44,901 nucleotides of DNA from NCBI GenBank assembly GCA_902577425.1, contig CACGZD010000001.1, positions 465,513 to 510,413 on the forward strand, in the 5' to 3' direction. Below the pieces are notes generated by a model. The model worked only from the letters and a program-made list of their open reading frames with translations, had not been told where the DNA came from and ran no database searches. A program made the translations under genes and the position numbers. The stretch is from an uncultured Alphaproteobacteria bacterium (lineage in GTDB: Bacteria; Pseudomonadota; Alphaproteobacteria; HIMB59; GCA-002718135). This document shows, piece by piece, positions 33,459-42,661 of the stretch; position 1 is the stretch's first letter, and the number at the start of each line of letters is the position of its first letter.

Positions 33459-34290
33459 CTTTAATTAATAATGCAGCACCATAAATTTCTTTTTTTGAAA
33501 TATTTGTTAACTTATGTACTATTTCAACGACTTCAGTCAAAGAAAATTTTTTTAATAAACTTTTTATTTGTTTATTGATATTGTTATTTATCTTAATAAT
33601 ATCCTTTGATTTGAATTTTGATGCTATTAACACAAACTCCCCTTTTAATTTTTTATTATCTTTAGAAAATATATCTATAATTTTTTGTGGAGTGCCCCTA
33701 TAAACAGCCTCATTTTTTTTGGTAATTTCTTTACATACTGATACATTATAATCATCATTTTTTGATAATATATCAAGAAAAGACAATAACCTTGAGCCAG
33801 AAATAAACATAACCCCAGTAAGCGAAACTTCTGAAAATTTTTTAATTAAATCATTTATTCCACCTATATTTTTTGGAACAAAACCAAGAAATATAAAATT
33901 ATGAATAGGTAAACCTGATAACTGGAGCGCAGAAATTACAGATGAAGGACCTGGAACAGTAGTAATAATTAGATTTTTTTCTATATAATCCCGAACTAAA
34001 TTATATCCTGGATCAGAGATTAAGGGAGAACCAGCATCAGAAATAAGAGCTATTGAAGAATTGTGCTGATATTTCTCTATTCTCTTTATAAGCGAGATTT
34101 CATTATAATCATGTAACGATAATAATTTCTTTTTAATGCCTAAGTTGTTAAGTAGTTTAAGAGAATGTTTAGGGTTTTCACATATAACAATGTCAACTGA
34201 TTCCAAAATTAATTTTGCTCTTGAAGTTAAGTCTGCTAAGTTTCCTATTGGTGTAGAAACTATATATAGCCCTATTTTTAATCTATTCAT
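33451..34290 (-). CDS. rsmI: 16S rRNA (cytidine1402-2'-O)-methyltransferase RsmI
   Basis: Tetrapyrrole-methylase-fold enzyme that methylates C1402 of 16S rRNA. About 279 residues. The family start GLYIVSTPIGNLADLT is clear, followed by LISDAGSPLISDPGY (SAM-binding) and VPGPSSVISALQLSGLP. I chose ATG 34290, which starts MNRLKIGLY; the open frame extends upstream but that part reads as unlikely protein and would run through the LpoA-like gene. An AAAGGAG abuts the ATG with no spacing, so the exact start is not settled. The 5' end overlaps the divergent LpoA-like gene. Confidence 0.93.
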   Translation of the reverse strand: MNRLKIGLYIVSTPIGNLADLTSRAKLILESVDIVICENPKHSLKLLNNLGIKKKLLSLHDYNEISLIKRIEKYQHNSSIALISDAGSPLISDPGYNLVRDYIEKNLIITTVPGPSSVISALQLSGLPIHNFIFLGFVPKNIGGINDLIKKFSEVSLTGVMFISGSRLLSFLDILSKNDDYNVSVCKEITKKNEAVYRGTPQKIIDIFSKDNKKLKGEFVLIASKFKSKDIIKINNNINKQIKSLLKKFSLTEVVEIVHKLTNISKKEIYGAALLIKDD

Positions 34291-35542
34291 CTCCTTTATA
34301 TTTATATTTATCATATCTTGTGCGCCAGTAAATAATTCAACTAATTCATCTTTGATAAAAAAATACCCTAATAAACTTGAAGAAAAAAAGGAAAAAAAAA
34401 CTCTTCCTAAAAAAAATATCAATGAGAAAAAACTTATAAAAACCCCACAAGATATAATTTTTAATGAGATGGAAATTCTTTTACCAGAATTTCTTGATGA
34501 AAATATTTCAAGAAATTTGGTAAATTCTTTTGAGCTCTCAATTTATAAAAAAGAAATAAATAATATTCAATTAAACATAAATAAATATTATAATCTTGAA
34601 GAGTTAGAAAAAATATTAGATGAAAAAGCCACAGCGGGAAAAGTCTTTATAGGAACTTTTGATTCTGAATCTACAAAGCTTATTAAAAAAAATTGTAATA
34701 AAGGAATACTTCTCTTTTCATTTGCAGTTGACAAAGATTTATCTGGAGAGTGCATATTTTTAATTAATTTTTTTCCTAGAGACGACCTTGAATCAATTTT
34801 TAATTATTTTCCTAATGGATCAAAGATTGCTTTACTCTATCCAGAAAATTTTTATGGATTGCATATAAATGAAATTGTTGATGATGTAGCTTCTAAAAGT
34901 AAATCAATTATAGTTGCTAGAGCTTCCTATAAAGAGGATCTTTCGGATGCAAGAGAGGCTATAAAGCAATTGGGCAAATATGAATTAAGAAAAAAAGAAC
35001 TTGAAAGACAAAAAGAAATTTTAAAAAATAAAAATGATGAAATTTCAAAAAATGCTCTTAAAAAAATAGAAAAATTTGAAACCGCAGGGAATGTTGATTT
35101 TACCCATCTAATTTTGCCAGATTATAGCATTCGACTTTTAGAAATAGCCCCGCTACTTCCTTTTTATGATATAGACCCGCAAAAAGTTCAATTTGTTGGA
35201 ACTGGTGTATGGGATGACAGGGCATTTTTTACAGAACCAACCTTACAAGGTGCAATATTTAGCGGGATTGAAGAAATACATAGAGAAAACTTTTTCTCCG
35301 ATTATGCTTATATTTACAATGAAAGACCCCTAAGAACTGCGACTATACCCTATGATTTGGTGGGAGTTTTGTCATATTTAGTAAATGAAAATTTTAGCAT
35401 TCAAAAAACCTTAAATTTTTTGAACAGTGGAAAGATAAAATTTGATGGAATTGATGGAAATTTTTTCTTTTTAAATAATGTTATTTCTAGAGAGTTAAAC
35501 ATTTTAGAAATTCATAATGGATCTGTTAAAAAATTAAACTAA
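34190..35542 (+). CDS. LpoA-like penicillin-binding protein activator (lipoprotein)
   Basis: Probable outer-membrane lipoprotein activating a peptidoglycan synthase. The C-terminal ~300 residues have a periplasmic type 1 binding-protein fold, as in the LpoA C-terminal domain (VQFVGTGVWDD, QGAIFSGIEEIHR, YDLVGVLSYL). A lipobox FIISC is preceded by a hydrophobic run. The start is unclear: the ATGs in frame (34136, 34190) lie antisense to rsmI and put 43 or more residues before the Cys. No ATG, GTG or TTG is closer, so a rare start such as ATT near 34274 is possible. A charged coiled-coil-like stretch (ELRKKELERQKE) lies mid-protein. The rsmI-lpoA pairing matches E. coli. Confidence 0.78.
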   Translation: MSTDSKINFALEVKSAKFPIGVETIYSPIFNLFISFIFIFIISCAPVNNSTNSSLIKKYPNKLEEKKEKKTLPKKNINEKKLIKTPQDIIFNEMEILLPEFLDENISRNLVNSFELSIYKKEINNIQLNINKYYNLEELEKILDEKATAGKVFIGTFDSESTKLIKKNCNKGILLFSFAVDKDLSGECIFLINFFPRDDLESIFNYFPNGSKIALLYPENFYGLHINEIVDDVASKSKSIIVARASYKEDLSDAREAIKQLGKYELRKKELERQKEILKNKNDEISKNALKKIEKFETAGNVDFTHLILPDYSIRLLEIAPLLPFYDIDPQKVQFVGTGVWDDRAFFTEPTLQGAIFSGIEEIHRENFFSDYAYIYNERPLRTATIPYDLVGVLSYLVNENFSIQKTLNFLNSGKIKFDGIDGNFFFLNNVISRELNILEIHNGSVKKLN

Positions 35543-36121
35543 ATTTGTTAAATATTTTGATAATTTTTTTATTGCAATTGCCCTGTGGCTTAATAAATTT
35601 TTTTGATATAAGGTCATTTCGCTGAAAGTAAGATTCATACCATTTGGGATAAAAATTGGATCATACCCAAAGCCATGATTGCCTCTAATTTTTAGAGATA
35701 TTTTTCCATAAACTCTTCCAGTAAAAAAAATTTGTTTATTTATATTTAATGTTAGGCATATAGAAGTTTCAAAAAAGGCTTTGTACCTATCTTTATTTTT
35801 TGCCAGTGAAATTATTTTATTTAAAGCAGTATTCCCCTTTTTCTCTGACTCGAGATATTGTTTAGAGTTAATACCAGGCGCACCGTTCAAGGCATCTATA
35901 CATATTCCAGAGTCATCAGCAAAACATAATTTATTAAACTTTCTATAACCATAAATAGATTTTATTTTAGCATTATCTTTAAATGTTTTTCCATTTTCTA
36001 TAGGGGATTTAATTTTTTTAAAATCATTAAGGCTTAGTAGTTTATAATTGAATTTTATAAATAGATTAGAAATTTCTTGAATTTTATTTTTATTATTTGA
36101 AAAAAAAATAATTTCCTTCAC
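35534..36121 (-). CDS. rdgB: XTP/dITP diphosphohydrolase (RdgB/HAM1)
   Basis: House-cleaning enzyme that removes ITP, dITP and XTP. 195 residues. SNNKNKIQEI opens the nucleotide-binding pocket; FADDSGICIDALNGAPGI holds the metal and base-specific residues; GNHGFGYDPIFIP and SEMT...NLLSHRA complete the family set. It follows rph by 4 bp in the same direction, the usual alphaproteobacterial order, and converges with the LpoA-like gene by a 9-bp overlap. Confidence 0.95.
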   Translation of the reverse strand: MKEIIFFSNNKNKIQEISNLFIKFNYKLLSLNDFKKIKSPIENGKTFKDNAKIKSIYGYRKFNKLCFADDSGICIDALNGAPGINSKQYLESEKKGNTALNKIISLAKNKDRYKAFFETSICLTLNINKQIFFTGRVYGKISLKIRGNHGFGYDPIFIPNGMNLTFSEMTLYQKNLLSHRAIAIKKLSKYLTNLV

Positions 36122-36125
36122 TATA

Positions 36126-36839
36126 TTAAACTGACAAACATTTTTTTTGCTTTTCTATTATTTTGGAAACACCTACATAGGCTAGGTCAAAAAGTATGTT
36201 GTATTGTTCTCTACTAAAAAAATACTCTTCACCTGTTGTTTGAATTTCAGCAATTTTTCCACTTTCACAGATAACAAAATTTCCATCTACCTGAGCTTTA
36301 GAATCTTCTTCATAGTCTAAGTCTAAATTAGCTTTGTCATCAATAATTCCAACTGAAACACCAGCTATAAATTCTTTAATGATAGGCTTTTCAATATTAA
36401 AATTTTTTTTTAACGAATCTACAGCTTGATAAAGAGCTACAAATCCACCACTAATAGACGCGGTTCTTGTTCCCCCATCAGCCTGTATAACATCACAATC
36501 TATTTTTATTTGTCTTTCACCTAAGTTTTTTAAATTTATTATTGATCTTAGACTTCTTCCTATTAATCTTTGAATTTCTTGCGTGCGCCCTGCCTGCCTG
36601 CCTTTTGCTGCCTCTCTATCTATTCTTGAATTTGTTGACCTCGGGAGCATTCCATATTCAGCTGTTACCCAACCTTTTCCTGAGTTTTTTAACCAATGAG
36701 GAGTTTTTTCATCAACTGAAGCAGTACACAAAACATGAGTATTGCCAAATTTTACTAAACACGAACCTTCTGCATGGATGTTTACTCCAGTTTCAAAGGA
36801 AATATCTCTCATTTCTTCAAAGGTTCTTTTTTTTCTCAT
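36126..36839 (-). CDS. rph: Ribonuclease PH
   Basis: Phosphate-dependent 3'-5' exoribonuclease that trims tRNA 3' ends. 237 residues, standard. GSCLVKFGNTHVLCTASV, RQAGRTQEIQRLIGRSLRS (phosphate and RNA binding), CDVIQADGGTRTASI (catalytic Asp area) and LDLDYEEDS match family blocks. It pairs with rdgB and diverges from hrcA with a 50-bp gap that is almost all A and T and shows no CIRCE element. Confidence 0.96.
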   Translation of the reverse strand: MRKKRTFEEMRDISFETGVNIHAEGSCLVKFGNTHVLCTASVDEKTPHWLKNSGKGWVTAEYGMLPRSTNSRIDREAAKGRQAGRTQEIQRLIGRSLRSIINLKNLGERQIKIDCDVIQADGGTRTASISGGFVALYQAVDSLKKNFNIEKPIIKEFIAGVSVGIIDDKANLDLDYEEDSKAQVDGNFVICESGKIAEIQTTGEEYFFSREQYNILFDLAYVGVSKIIEKQKKCLSV

Positions 36840-36889
36840 TTTATTATTTTAATTTTTTTTTGTATTTTTTTATTATAAAGTTATTTTTT

Positions 36890-37936
36890 ATGTCAGAAAA
36901 CCTTTATGTAAAATTAAATGACAGATCAAAACAAATTTTTAAAACTGTAGTTGAAACTTACTTAGAAACGGGTTCCCCTTCAGGATCTGAAAAAATATTA
37001 CAAAAAGGTTCAATAGATATCTCATCAGCGTCTATTAGGTCAATTTTAGCCGATTTACAAAAGGAAGGCCTTTTGTATGCCCCTCATACTTCTTCAGGGA
37101 GGCTGCCAACAGACAAGGGTATGAGATTATTCGTAGATGGTTTGTTAGAGTTTGGAAGGCTTACAAAAAATGAGCAAGCAAATATAAAGCAAAAGTGCCT
37201 TTCAAAAGGAAACTCTTTCCAAGAAGTTCTTAGTGAGGCTTCTAAATTGATATCTGGCCTTTCCAACCACGCAGGAATAGTTGTAGCACCTAAATATCAA
37301 AATAACATAAAACACATTGAATTTATAAGACTCAACTCAAGTCAAGTAATGTCAATTATAGCAAGTACTAATGGACAAATTGAAAATAGAATAATTGAGG
37401 ATGAAGGAAAATTTAACGAAAGTATTTTAAGAGAAATATCAAATTTTTTAAATTTTAAATACAAAAATCAGCCTATAGAAGAAATACAGAAAAATATTCA
37501 AAAAGATATTAATTTATCCAAAGGAAGACTAGAGACACTTTCAAAAAATTTGGTAAAAAAGGGAATTTTAGAATTAACTCCAGATTTAAAAAACCCATAT
37601 ATATTTTTTCATGGCCAATCATCTCTTTTAAATGATGAGATAGTTTCTAAGGATTTAGATCAAATTAGAAAGTTATTTGATGATATTGAAAATAAAACAA
37701 GTTTTTTAGATATACTAGAAAATACTAATTCAGCCAAAGGGGTCCAGATATTTATTGGATCTCAAAATTTTTTATTTAAACACTCTGGTCTTTCTATGGT
37801 AATGGCCCCATATAAAGATAAGGAGCAAAAAATTATTGGAGCTATTGGAGTTGTTGGTCCAACAAGGTTAAATTATTCTAAAATAGTACCCTTGGTTGAC
37901 TATACATCAAAAATTGTAGGAAAGGTTTTAAGTTAA
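36890..37936 (+). CDS. hrcA: Heat-inducible transcription repressor HrcA
   Basis: Repressor of heat-shock genes that binds CIRCE and is kept folded by GroE. 348 residues. The winged-helix N-terminus is clear (LNDRSKQIFKTVVETYLETGSPSGSEKI, then LADLQKEGLLYAPHTSSGRLPT). Middle GAF-like region and C-terminal GPTRLNYSKIVPLVDYTSKIV match the family. The open frame reaches back to 36542 antisense to rph; ATG 36890 is the right start. Stop overlaps grpE by one base (TAATG). I find no CIRCE in the window, so its target is probably elsewhere, such as groESL. Confidence 0.95.
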   Translation: MSENLYVKLNDRSKQIFKTVVETYLETGSPSGSEKILQKGSIDISSASIRSILADLQKEGLLYAPHTSSGRLPTDKGMRLFVDGLLEFGRLTKNEQANIKQKCLSKGNSFQEVLSEASKLISGLSNHAGIVVAPKYQNNIKHIEFIRLNSSQVMSIIASTNGQIENRIIEDEGKFNESILREISNFLNFKYKNQPIEEIQKNIQKDINLSKGRLETLSKNLVKKGILELTPDLKNPYIFFHGQSSLLNDEIVSKDLDQIRKLFDDIENKTSFLDILENTNSAKGVQIFIGSQNFLFKHSGLSMVMAPYKDKEQKIIGAIGVVGPTRLNYSKIVPLVDYTSKIVGKVLS

Positions 37937-38595
37937 TGCAGGATAAAAAAGAAAACAAAAATTCAACTTTAGAAAACACAACTGATTTTTCAGATTCAAA
38001 AAAAGATAATCAAGAAGAACCAAAAAACAACAAATCAGATGAAAAAGAAACTTATTCAGAAAATCAGAGCTTAGACAACGAGGATAATGAAAATAATATA
38101 GATGAAACAGAAAAGTTAATTGAAGAAATAGAAAAGTTAAAGGAAGAAAAACTAAGAATACTAGCAGAGATGGAGAATCTTAGAAAGAGATCTGAAAAAG
38201 AAAAGCTGGATTCCATAAGATATGGAAGCATCAATCTGGCTAGAGATATTTTGTCTCCCGGAGATAATTTAGTACGCGCATTAGAAGCAATTCCAAAAGA
38301 TGAAAAAGATTCAGAAAAATTTAAAAATTTAATTGATGGCTTGAATATGGTTCAAAAAGAATTTTCTACGATTTTGGGAAAGCATGGTGTTAACAAAATA
38401 GAGGCAATTAATACTAAATTTGATCATAATCTCCATCAAGCTATGGTCGAGCTCGAGGATGATAAGGTGGATGAAGGAACTGTTGTTCAGGAGATGCAAT
38501 CTGGATATACCATGTACGATAGGTTATTACGTCCATCGATGGTTGCAGTATCAAAAAAACCTGCCAAAAAAGATAATAGTAAAAAAAATGACTAA
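37936..38595 (+). CDS. grpE: Nucleotide exchange factor GrpE
   Basis: Releases ADP from DnaK. 219 residues. The first ~60 residues are a low-complexity acidic and Asn/Lys segment, followed by the long coiled-coil (EKLIEEIEKLKEEKLRILAEMENLRKR begins at about residue 60), and the C-terminal beta domain ends with VVQEMQSGYTMYDRLLRPSMVAVSK. It overlaps hrcA by 1 bp and precedes dnaK by 117 bp, a gap with its own promoter signal. Confidence 0.95.
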   Translation: MQDKKENKNSTLENTTDFSDSKKDNQEEPKNNKSDEKETYSENQSLDNEDNENNIDETEKLIEEIEKLKEEKLRILAEMENLRKRSEKEKLDSIRYGSINLARDILSPGDNLVRALEAIPKDEKDSEKFKNLIDGLNMVQKEFSTILGKHGVNKIEAINTKFDHNLHQAMVELEDDKVDEGTVVQEMQSGYTMYDRLLRPSMVAVSKKPAKKDNSKKND

Positions 38596-38620
38596 TTTTT
38601 AATGTTTTTTTAGTCTCATC

Positions 38621-38649
38621 CTTGTAATTTTAATCTTATTTCCCATATT
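38621..38649 (+). promoter_or_regulatory. Sigma-32 (RpoH)-like promoter of dnaK
   Basis: CTTG (38621-38624) and CCCATATT (38642-38649) are 17 bp apart, fitting the RpoH pattern CTTGAAA...CCCCATNT and its alphaproteobacterial form. It is in the grpE-dnaK gap, about 64 bp before the dnaK ATG, allowing dnaK-dnaJ to be induced independently of hrcA-grpE. Confidence 0.65.
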
Positions 38650-38712
38650 CTAACTAGAATATTGAAAAATTCTAAAAAGATTAATTAATTCAAAAAGGAC
38701 AAAAGAAATTAT

Positions 38713-40638
38713 ATGGCAAAAGTTATCGGTATAGATTTGGGCACTACAAACTCTTGTGTAGCTGTCATGGAAGGTAAAGAGGGCAAAGTAATAGAAAATT
38801 CTGAAGGTACAAGAACTACCCCTTCTATGGTTGCATTTACTGAATCCAAAGAAAAATTAGTAGGGCAATCTGCAAAACGTCAAGCTGTTACTAATGCAGA
38901 AAATACTTTATTTGCTATTAAGAGATTAATTGGAAGAAATTTTACCGATGAAATAGTTACAAAAGATAGCGGCTTAGTTCCATATAAGATCATAAAAGGA
39001 GATAATGGAGATGCTTGGGTAGAATCTCGAGGTGAAAAATATAGCCCTAGTCAAATAAGTGCATTTGTTTTACAAAAAATGAAAGAGACTGCAGAAAGCC
39101 ATCTAGGAGAGCCTGTTACGCAAGCAGTAATTACTGTTCCTGCTTATTTTAATGATTCTCAGCGTCAAGCAACTAAAGACGCAGGTAAGATTGCTGGATT
39201 GGAAGTTTTAAGAATAATTAATGAGCCAACAGCTGCCGCTCTAGCTTATGGTTTAGATAAAAAAAAGAGTGGCACAGTAGCGGTATATGATCTTGGTGGT
39301 GGAACATTTGATATTTCTATTTTAGAAATTGGAGATGGTGTATTTGAAGTCAAATCAACTAATGGAGACACACACTTAGGTGGAGAAGATTTTGATTTAG
39401 AGATTATTAATTATTTAGCTGATGAATTTAAAAAGGATAACGGCATTGATTTAAGACAAGATAAATTAGCCTTACAAAGATTAAAGGAAGGTGCAGAAAA
39501 AGCTAAAATTGAATTATCAAGCAGCACAGAAACCGAAGTTAATTTACCTTTTATAACTGCTGATCAAAGTGGACCTAAGCATTTAACAATAAAATTATCT
39601 AGAGCAAAATTAGAAGCTATTATAGGTGAACTTTTGACAAAAAGTTTAAAACCATGTGAGGTGGCACTTAAAGACGCAGGTCTTAAAGCATCTGACATTG
39701 ATGATGTAATTTTAGTTGGTGGCATGACTAGAATGCCTAAAGTAGTAGAATTAGTAAAAAATTTTTTTGGTAAAGAGCCTAACAAAGGAGTCAATCCAGA
39801 TGAGGTAGTTGCAACAGGTGCAGCTATTCAAGGAGGTGTTTTACAAGGCGATGTAAAAGATGTTCTTCTTTTAGATGTTACACCTTTGTCTTTAGGAATT
39901 GAAACATTGGGAGGGGTTTTTACCAGATTAATTGATAAAAACACAACTATACCAACCAAGAAAAGCCAAGTATTTTCTACTGCTGAAGATAACCAAAGTG
40001 CGGTTACAATTCGTGTATTTCAGGGCGAAAGAGAAATGGCTGCTGATAATAAACTCCTAGGTCAATTTGATTTAGTGGGAATACCTCCTGCAGCTCGAGG
40101 AATACCACAAATAGAAGTTACATTTGATATAGATGCAAATGGAATAGTTAATGTTTCAGCCAAAGATAAAGCAACAGGCAAAGAGCAACAAATTCGTATA
40201 CAAGCATCTGGCGGTTTAAGTGATGAAGATATTGAGCGAATGGTTAAAGAAGCTGAAGAAAACGCTGAATCTGATAAAAAGAAAAGAGAATTAGTTGATA
40301 CAAGGAATCAAGCAGACAGCCTTGTAAATGAAACTGAAAAAAATATAAAAGAACACGGTGACAAAGTTTCTGAAGAAGACAAGAAAAAAATTGAAAGCGA
40401 TATTGAAGAATTAAAAAAAGTCAAAGATGGAGAAGATCTAGAGGTTATTAAATCTAAAACAGAACAATTAGTTCAATCTTCTCTTAAACTTGGCGAAGCT
40501 ATTTATAAACAAAACCCTCAAGGTGGAGCACCACAACCCGATCCTTCTGGAGATGAACCTTCTTCAGATAAAAAAAATGATGAAAAAGTTGTTGATGCAG
40601 AGTTTGAGGAAGTGGATGAAAATAAAAAAGATAAGTAA
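38713..40638 (+). CDS. dnaK: Chaperone DnaK (Hsp70)
   Basis: ATP-driven chaperone. 641 residues. [15 protein letters not shown] starts the nucleotide-binding domain; [13 protein letters not shown], the inter-domain linker [19 protein letters not shown] (about residue 385) and the substrate-binding domain follow, ending in the lid and an acidic tail with the family ending DAEFEEVDE. Codon use is more conservative than neighbours, as for an abundant protein. Likely driven by the RpoH-like promoter just upstream, co-transcribed with dnaJ. Confidence 0.99.
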   Translation: MAKVIGIDLGTTNSCVAVMEGKEGKVIENSEGTRTTPSMVAFTESKEKLVGQSAKRQAVTNAENTLFAIKRLIGRNFTDEIVTKDSGLVPYKIIKGDNGDAWVESRGEKYSPSQISAFVLQKMKETAESHLGEPVTQAVITVPAYFNDSQRQATKDAGKIAGLEVLRIINEPTAAALAYGLDKKKSGTVAVYDLGGGTFDISILEIGDGVFEVKSTNGDTHLGGEDFDLEIINYLADEFKKDNGIDLRQDKLALQRLKEGAEKAKIELSSSTETEVNLPFITADQSGPKHLTIKLSRAKLEAIIGELLTKSLKPCEVALKDAGLKASDIDDVILVGGMTRMPKVVELVKNFFGKEPNKGVNPDEVVATGAAIQGGVLQGDVKDVLLLDVTPLSLGIETLGGVFTRLIDKNTTIPTKKSQVFSTAEDNQSAVTIRVFQGEREMAADNKLLGQFDLVGIPPAARGIPQIEVTFDIDANGIVNVSAKDKATGKEQQIRIQASGGLSDEDIERMVKEAEENAESDKKKRELVDTRNQADSLVNETEKNIKEHGDKVSEEDKKKIESDIEELKKVKDGEDLEVIKSKTEQLVQSSLKLGEAIYKQNPQGGAPQPDPSGDEPSSDKKNDEKVVDAEFEEVDENKKDK

Positions 40639-40661
40639 ACTTATAAATATATAAGGGCTAA

Positions 40662-41792
40662 ATGGCTGATAGAGATTTTTATGAAATTCTTGGTCTTTCC
40701 AAGAATGCTAGTGATAGCGAAATTAAAAAATCTTATAGAAAACTTGCTATGAAATATCACCCTGATAGAAACCAGGGAAACAAAGAAGCTGAAAAAAAAT
40801 TTAAAGAAGCAAGTGCAGCTTATGAAATTTTAAAAGATCCAGAAAAAAGATCTGCCTATGATCAATTTGGCCACGATGCATTTAGACAAGGTGGGCAAGG
40901 TGGAGCGCAAGGATTTGGAGATTTTGCCGGAGGTTTTTCTGATATTTTTGAAGAATTTTTTGGAGGAGGTTTTGGGCAAAGTTCAAGACAAAGAGGGCCT
41001 GCTAGAGGAAGTGATTTACGTTATAATATGACGGTTTCATTACAAGAGGCATATAGTGGAAAGAAAACGGAAATAAGAATTCCGGGTTACACAAGTTGTA
41101 ATCCTTGTAATTCAACAGGTAGTGCAGACAAGTCTGGCCCAAGTACATGCTCTACATGTGACGGCCATGGTAAAGTTAGGTCAACATCAGGTTTTTTTTC
41201 AATAGAAAGACCATGTCCAACATGTGGCGGTGAGGGTTACTCTATAAAAAATCCATGTTTAAAATGTAATGGATCAGGACAAGTAAAAAAACAAAAAACC
41301 ATTTCGGTTGCTATTCCAGCTGGTGTTGATACTGGTACAAGAATAAGAATTTCTGGTGAAGGAGAGCCTGGTCAAAAAGGTGCTGGCAATGGAGATTTAT
41401 ATATTTTTGTACAAGTTCAAAAAGATAGTCTTTTTGAAAGAGAGGAAGAAAACATATTTTGTCAAATACCCATTTCTATTACTACTGCTATACTTGGAGG
41501 AGAAATAGAAGTTCCTACTATTGATGGAAAAAAAGCAAGATTGACTATTCCTTCAGGCACTCAATCTGAAACACAGTTTAGATTAAGAGGCAAGGGTATG
41601 AGTATATTAAGACAAAGCAGAAGGGGAGATATGTACGTAGAAACAAATGTAGAAATTCCAGTAAATCTTAACTCAAAACAAAAATCGATATTGAAAGAAT
41701 TTGAAAATGAGGGAGGCACCTCAAAATCTCACAACCCCAAATCTCAAAGTTTTTTCAAAAAAATTAAGGAAGTTTGGGAAGATTTAACTTAA
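40662..41792 (+). CDS. dnaJ: Chaperone DnaJ (Hsp40)
   Basis: Co-chaperone that delivers substrates to DnaK. 376 residues, full type I build: J domain with HPD in MKYHPDRNQG (about residue 33), Gly/Phe-rich linker (GGFSDIFEEFFGGGFG), a Cys-rich zinc domain and C-terminal substrate-binding domain. Three zinc repeats are canonical (CSTCDGHG, CPTCGGEG, CLKCNGSG); the first reads CNPCNSTG, keeping both Cys but losing the usual Gly. Lies 23 bp after dnaK. Confidence 0.98.
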   Translation: MADRDFYEILGLSKNASDSEIKKSYRKLAMKYHPDRNQGNKEAEKKFKEASAAYEILKDPEKRSAYDQFGHDAFRQGGQGGAQGFGDFAGGFSDIFEEFFGGGFGQSSRQRGPARGSDLRYNMTVSLQEAYSGKKTEIRIPGYTSCNPCNSTGSADKSGPSTCSTCDGHGKVRSTSGFFSIERPCPTCGGEGYSIKNPCLKCNGSGQVKKQKTISVAIPAGVDTGTRIRISGEGEPGQKGAGNGDLYIFVQVQKDSLFEREEENIFCQIPISITTAILGGEIEVPTIDGKKARLTIPSGTQSETQFRLRGKGMSILRQSRRGDMYVETNVEIPVNLNSKQKSILKEFENEGGTSKSHNPKSQSFFKKIKEVWEDLT

Positions 41793-41833
41793 TCTCTTTT
41801 CAATTCTTGCTCATCAAAGTATAAGAAGTTTTA

Positions 41834-42643
41834 ATGGCGAAAATAAAAATAGCAGTAGCAGGATGCCTTGGCCGAATGGGACAAGAATTATCAAAAAAAA
41901 TAATTGCCAACAAGAAGTTAGAATTTGTTGGTGGTTTTGAGCACAAAAAACATAAAAATGTAAATAAAAAATTCAATAAAGTTTCTGATATTCAATCTTC
42001 AGGTTTAATCCATTCAAACCCAACTCTTTCTATTAAAATGGCAAATGTTTTAATAGATTTTACAACCCCTCAATCTACATTGGAAAATGTAAAAATTGCA
42101 TCTTTAAATAAAACTGCTGTAGTAATAGGTACAACTGGCATCACTAGTGCTCAGAAAAGTAAAATTAAAAGTTTTTCAAAAAAAATACCCATTCTTATGT
42201 CTTCAAATATGAGCCTTGGAGTTAATTTACTTTTTAATCTTGTAAAACAAACCTCTTCAGCTTTAAAAGAAAATGATTATGACATTGAAATAGCTGAAAC
42301 ACATCATAAACATAAAAAAGATGCTCCTTCAGGAACAGCCTTATCTCTTGGTGATTATGCTGCACAAGGTAGAAAAACTTCATTAAATAAATTAAAAATT
42401 TTAGATCGTACTAAAAAATTAAGTTCAAGAAAAAAAGGCGATATTGGTTTTTCTGTAACTAGAGGCGGAGAGATTGCCGGAGAGCATACAGTTAGTTTTA
42501 TTGGTGCAAACGACAGAGTAGACTTAGTTCACAGGGCAAACAACAGATCAATTTTTGTAAAAGGAGCTTTAGAAGCTGCGATATTTCTTAATAAAAAAAA
42601 ATCAGGCTTTTATTCAATGGATGATCTATTATTTAATAAATAA
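41834..42643 (+). CDS. dapB: 4-hydroxy-tetrahydrodipicolinate reductase
   Basis: NAD(P)H reductase in lysine and meso-diaminopimelate synthesis. 269 residues. The dinucleotide loop is VAGCLGRMGQE near the start; VIGTTG and SSNMSLGVN follow; the catalytic His/Lys are in ETHHKHKKDAPSGTAL. C-terminal FIKGALEAAIFL-like helix (here FVKGALEAA) is present. It is downstream of dnaJ by 41 bp, the common alphaproteobacterial order, and converges with the lipoprotein gene. Confidence 0.97.
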   Translation: MAKIKIAVAGCLGRMGQELSKKIIANKKLEFVGGFEHKKHKNVNKKFNKVSDIQSSGLIHSNPTLSIKMANVLIDFTTPQSTLENVKIASLNKTAVVIGTTGITSAQKSKIKSFSKKIPILMSSNMSLGVNLLFNLVKQTSSALKENDYDIEIAETHHKHKKDAPSGTALSLGDYAAQGRKTSLNKLKILDRTKKLSSRKKGDIGFSVTRGGEIAGEHTVSFIGANDRVDLVHRANNRSIFVKGALEAAIFLNKKKSGFYSMDDLLFNK

Positions 42644-42661
42644 GATATTTCAAAATTTTTA

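Noticed and set aside
34291-34422. N-terminal extension of rsmI
   Set aside because: The open frame reads unlikely residues over the LpoA-like coding region; the methylase fold starts at the chosen ATG.
36542-36889. Long N-terminal extension of hrcA
   Set aside because: It is antisense to rph, is a mix of Phe/Leu runs, and the HrcA family begins right after ATG 36890.
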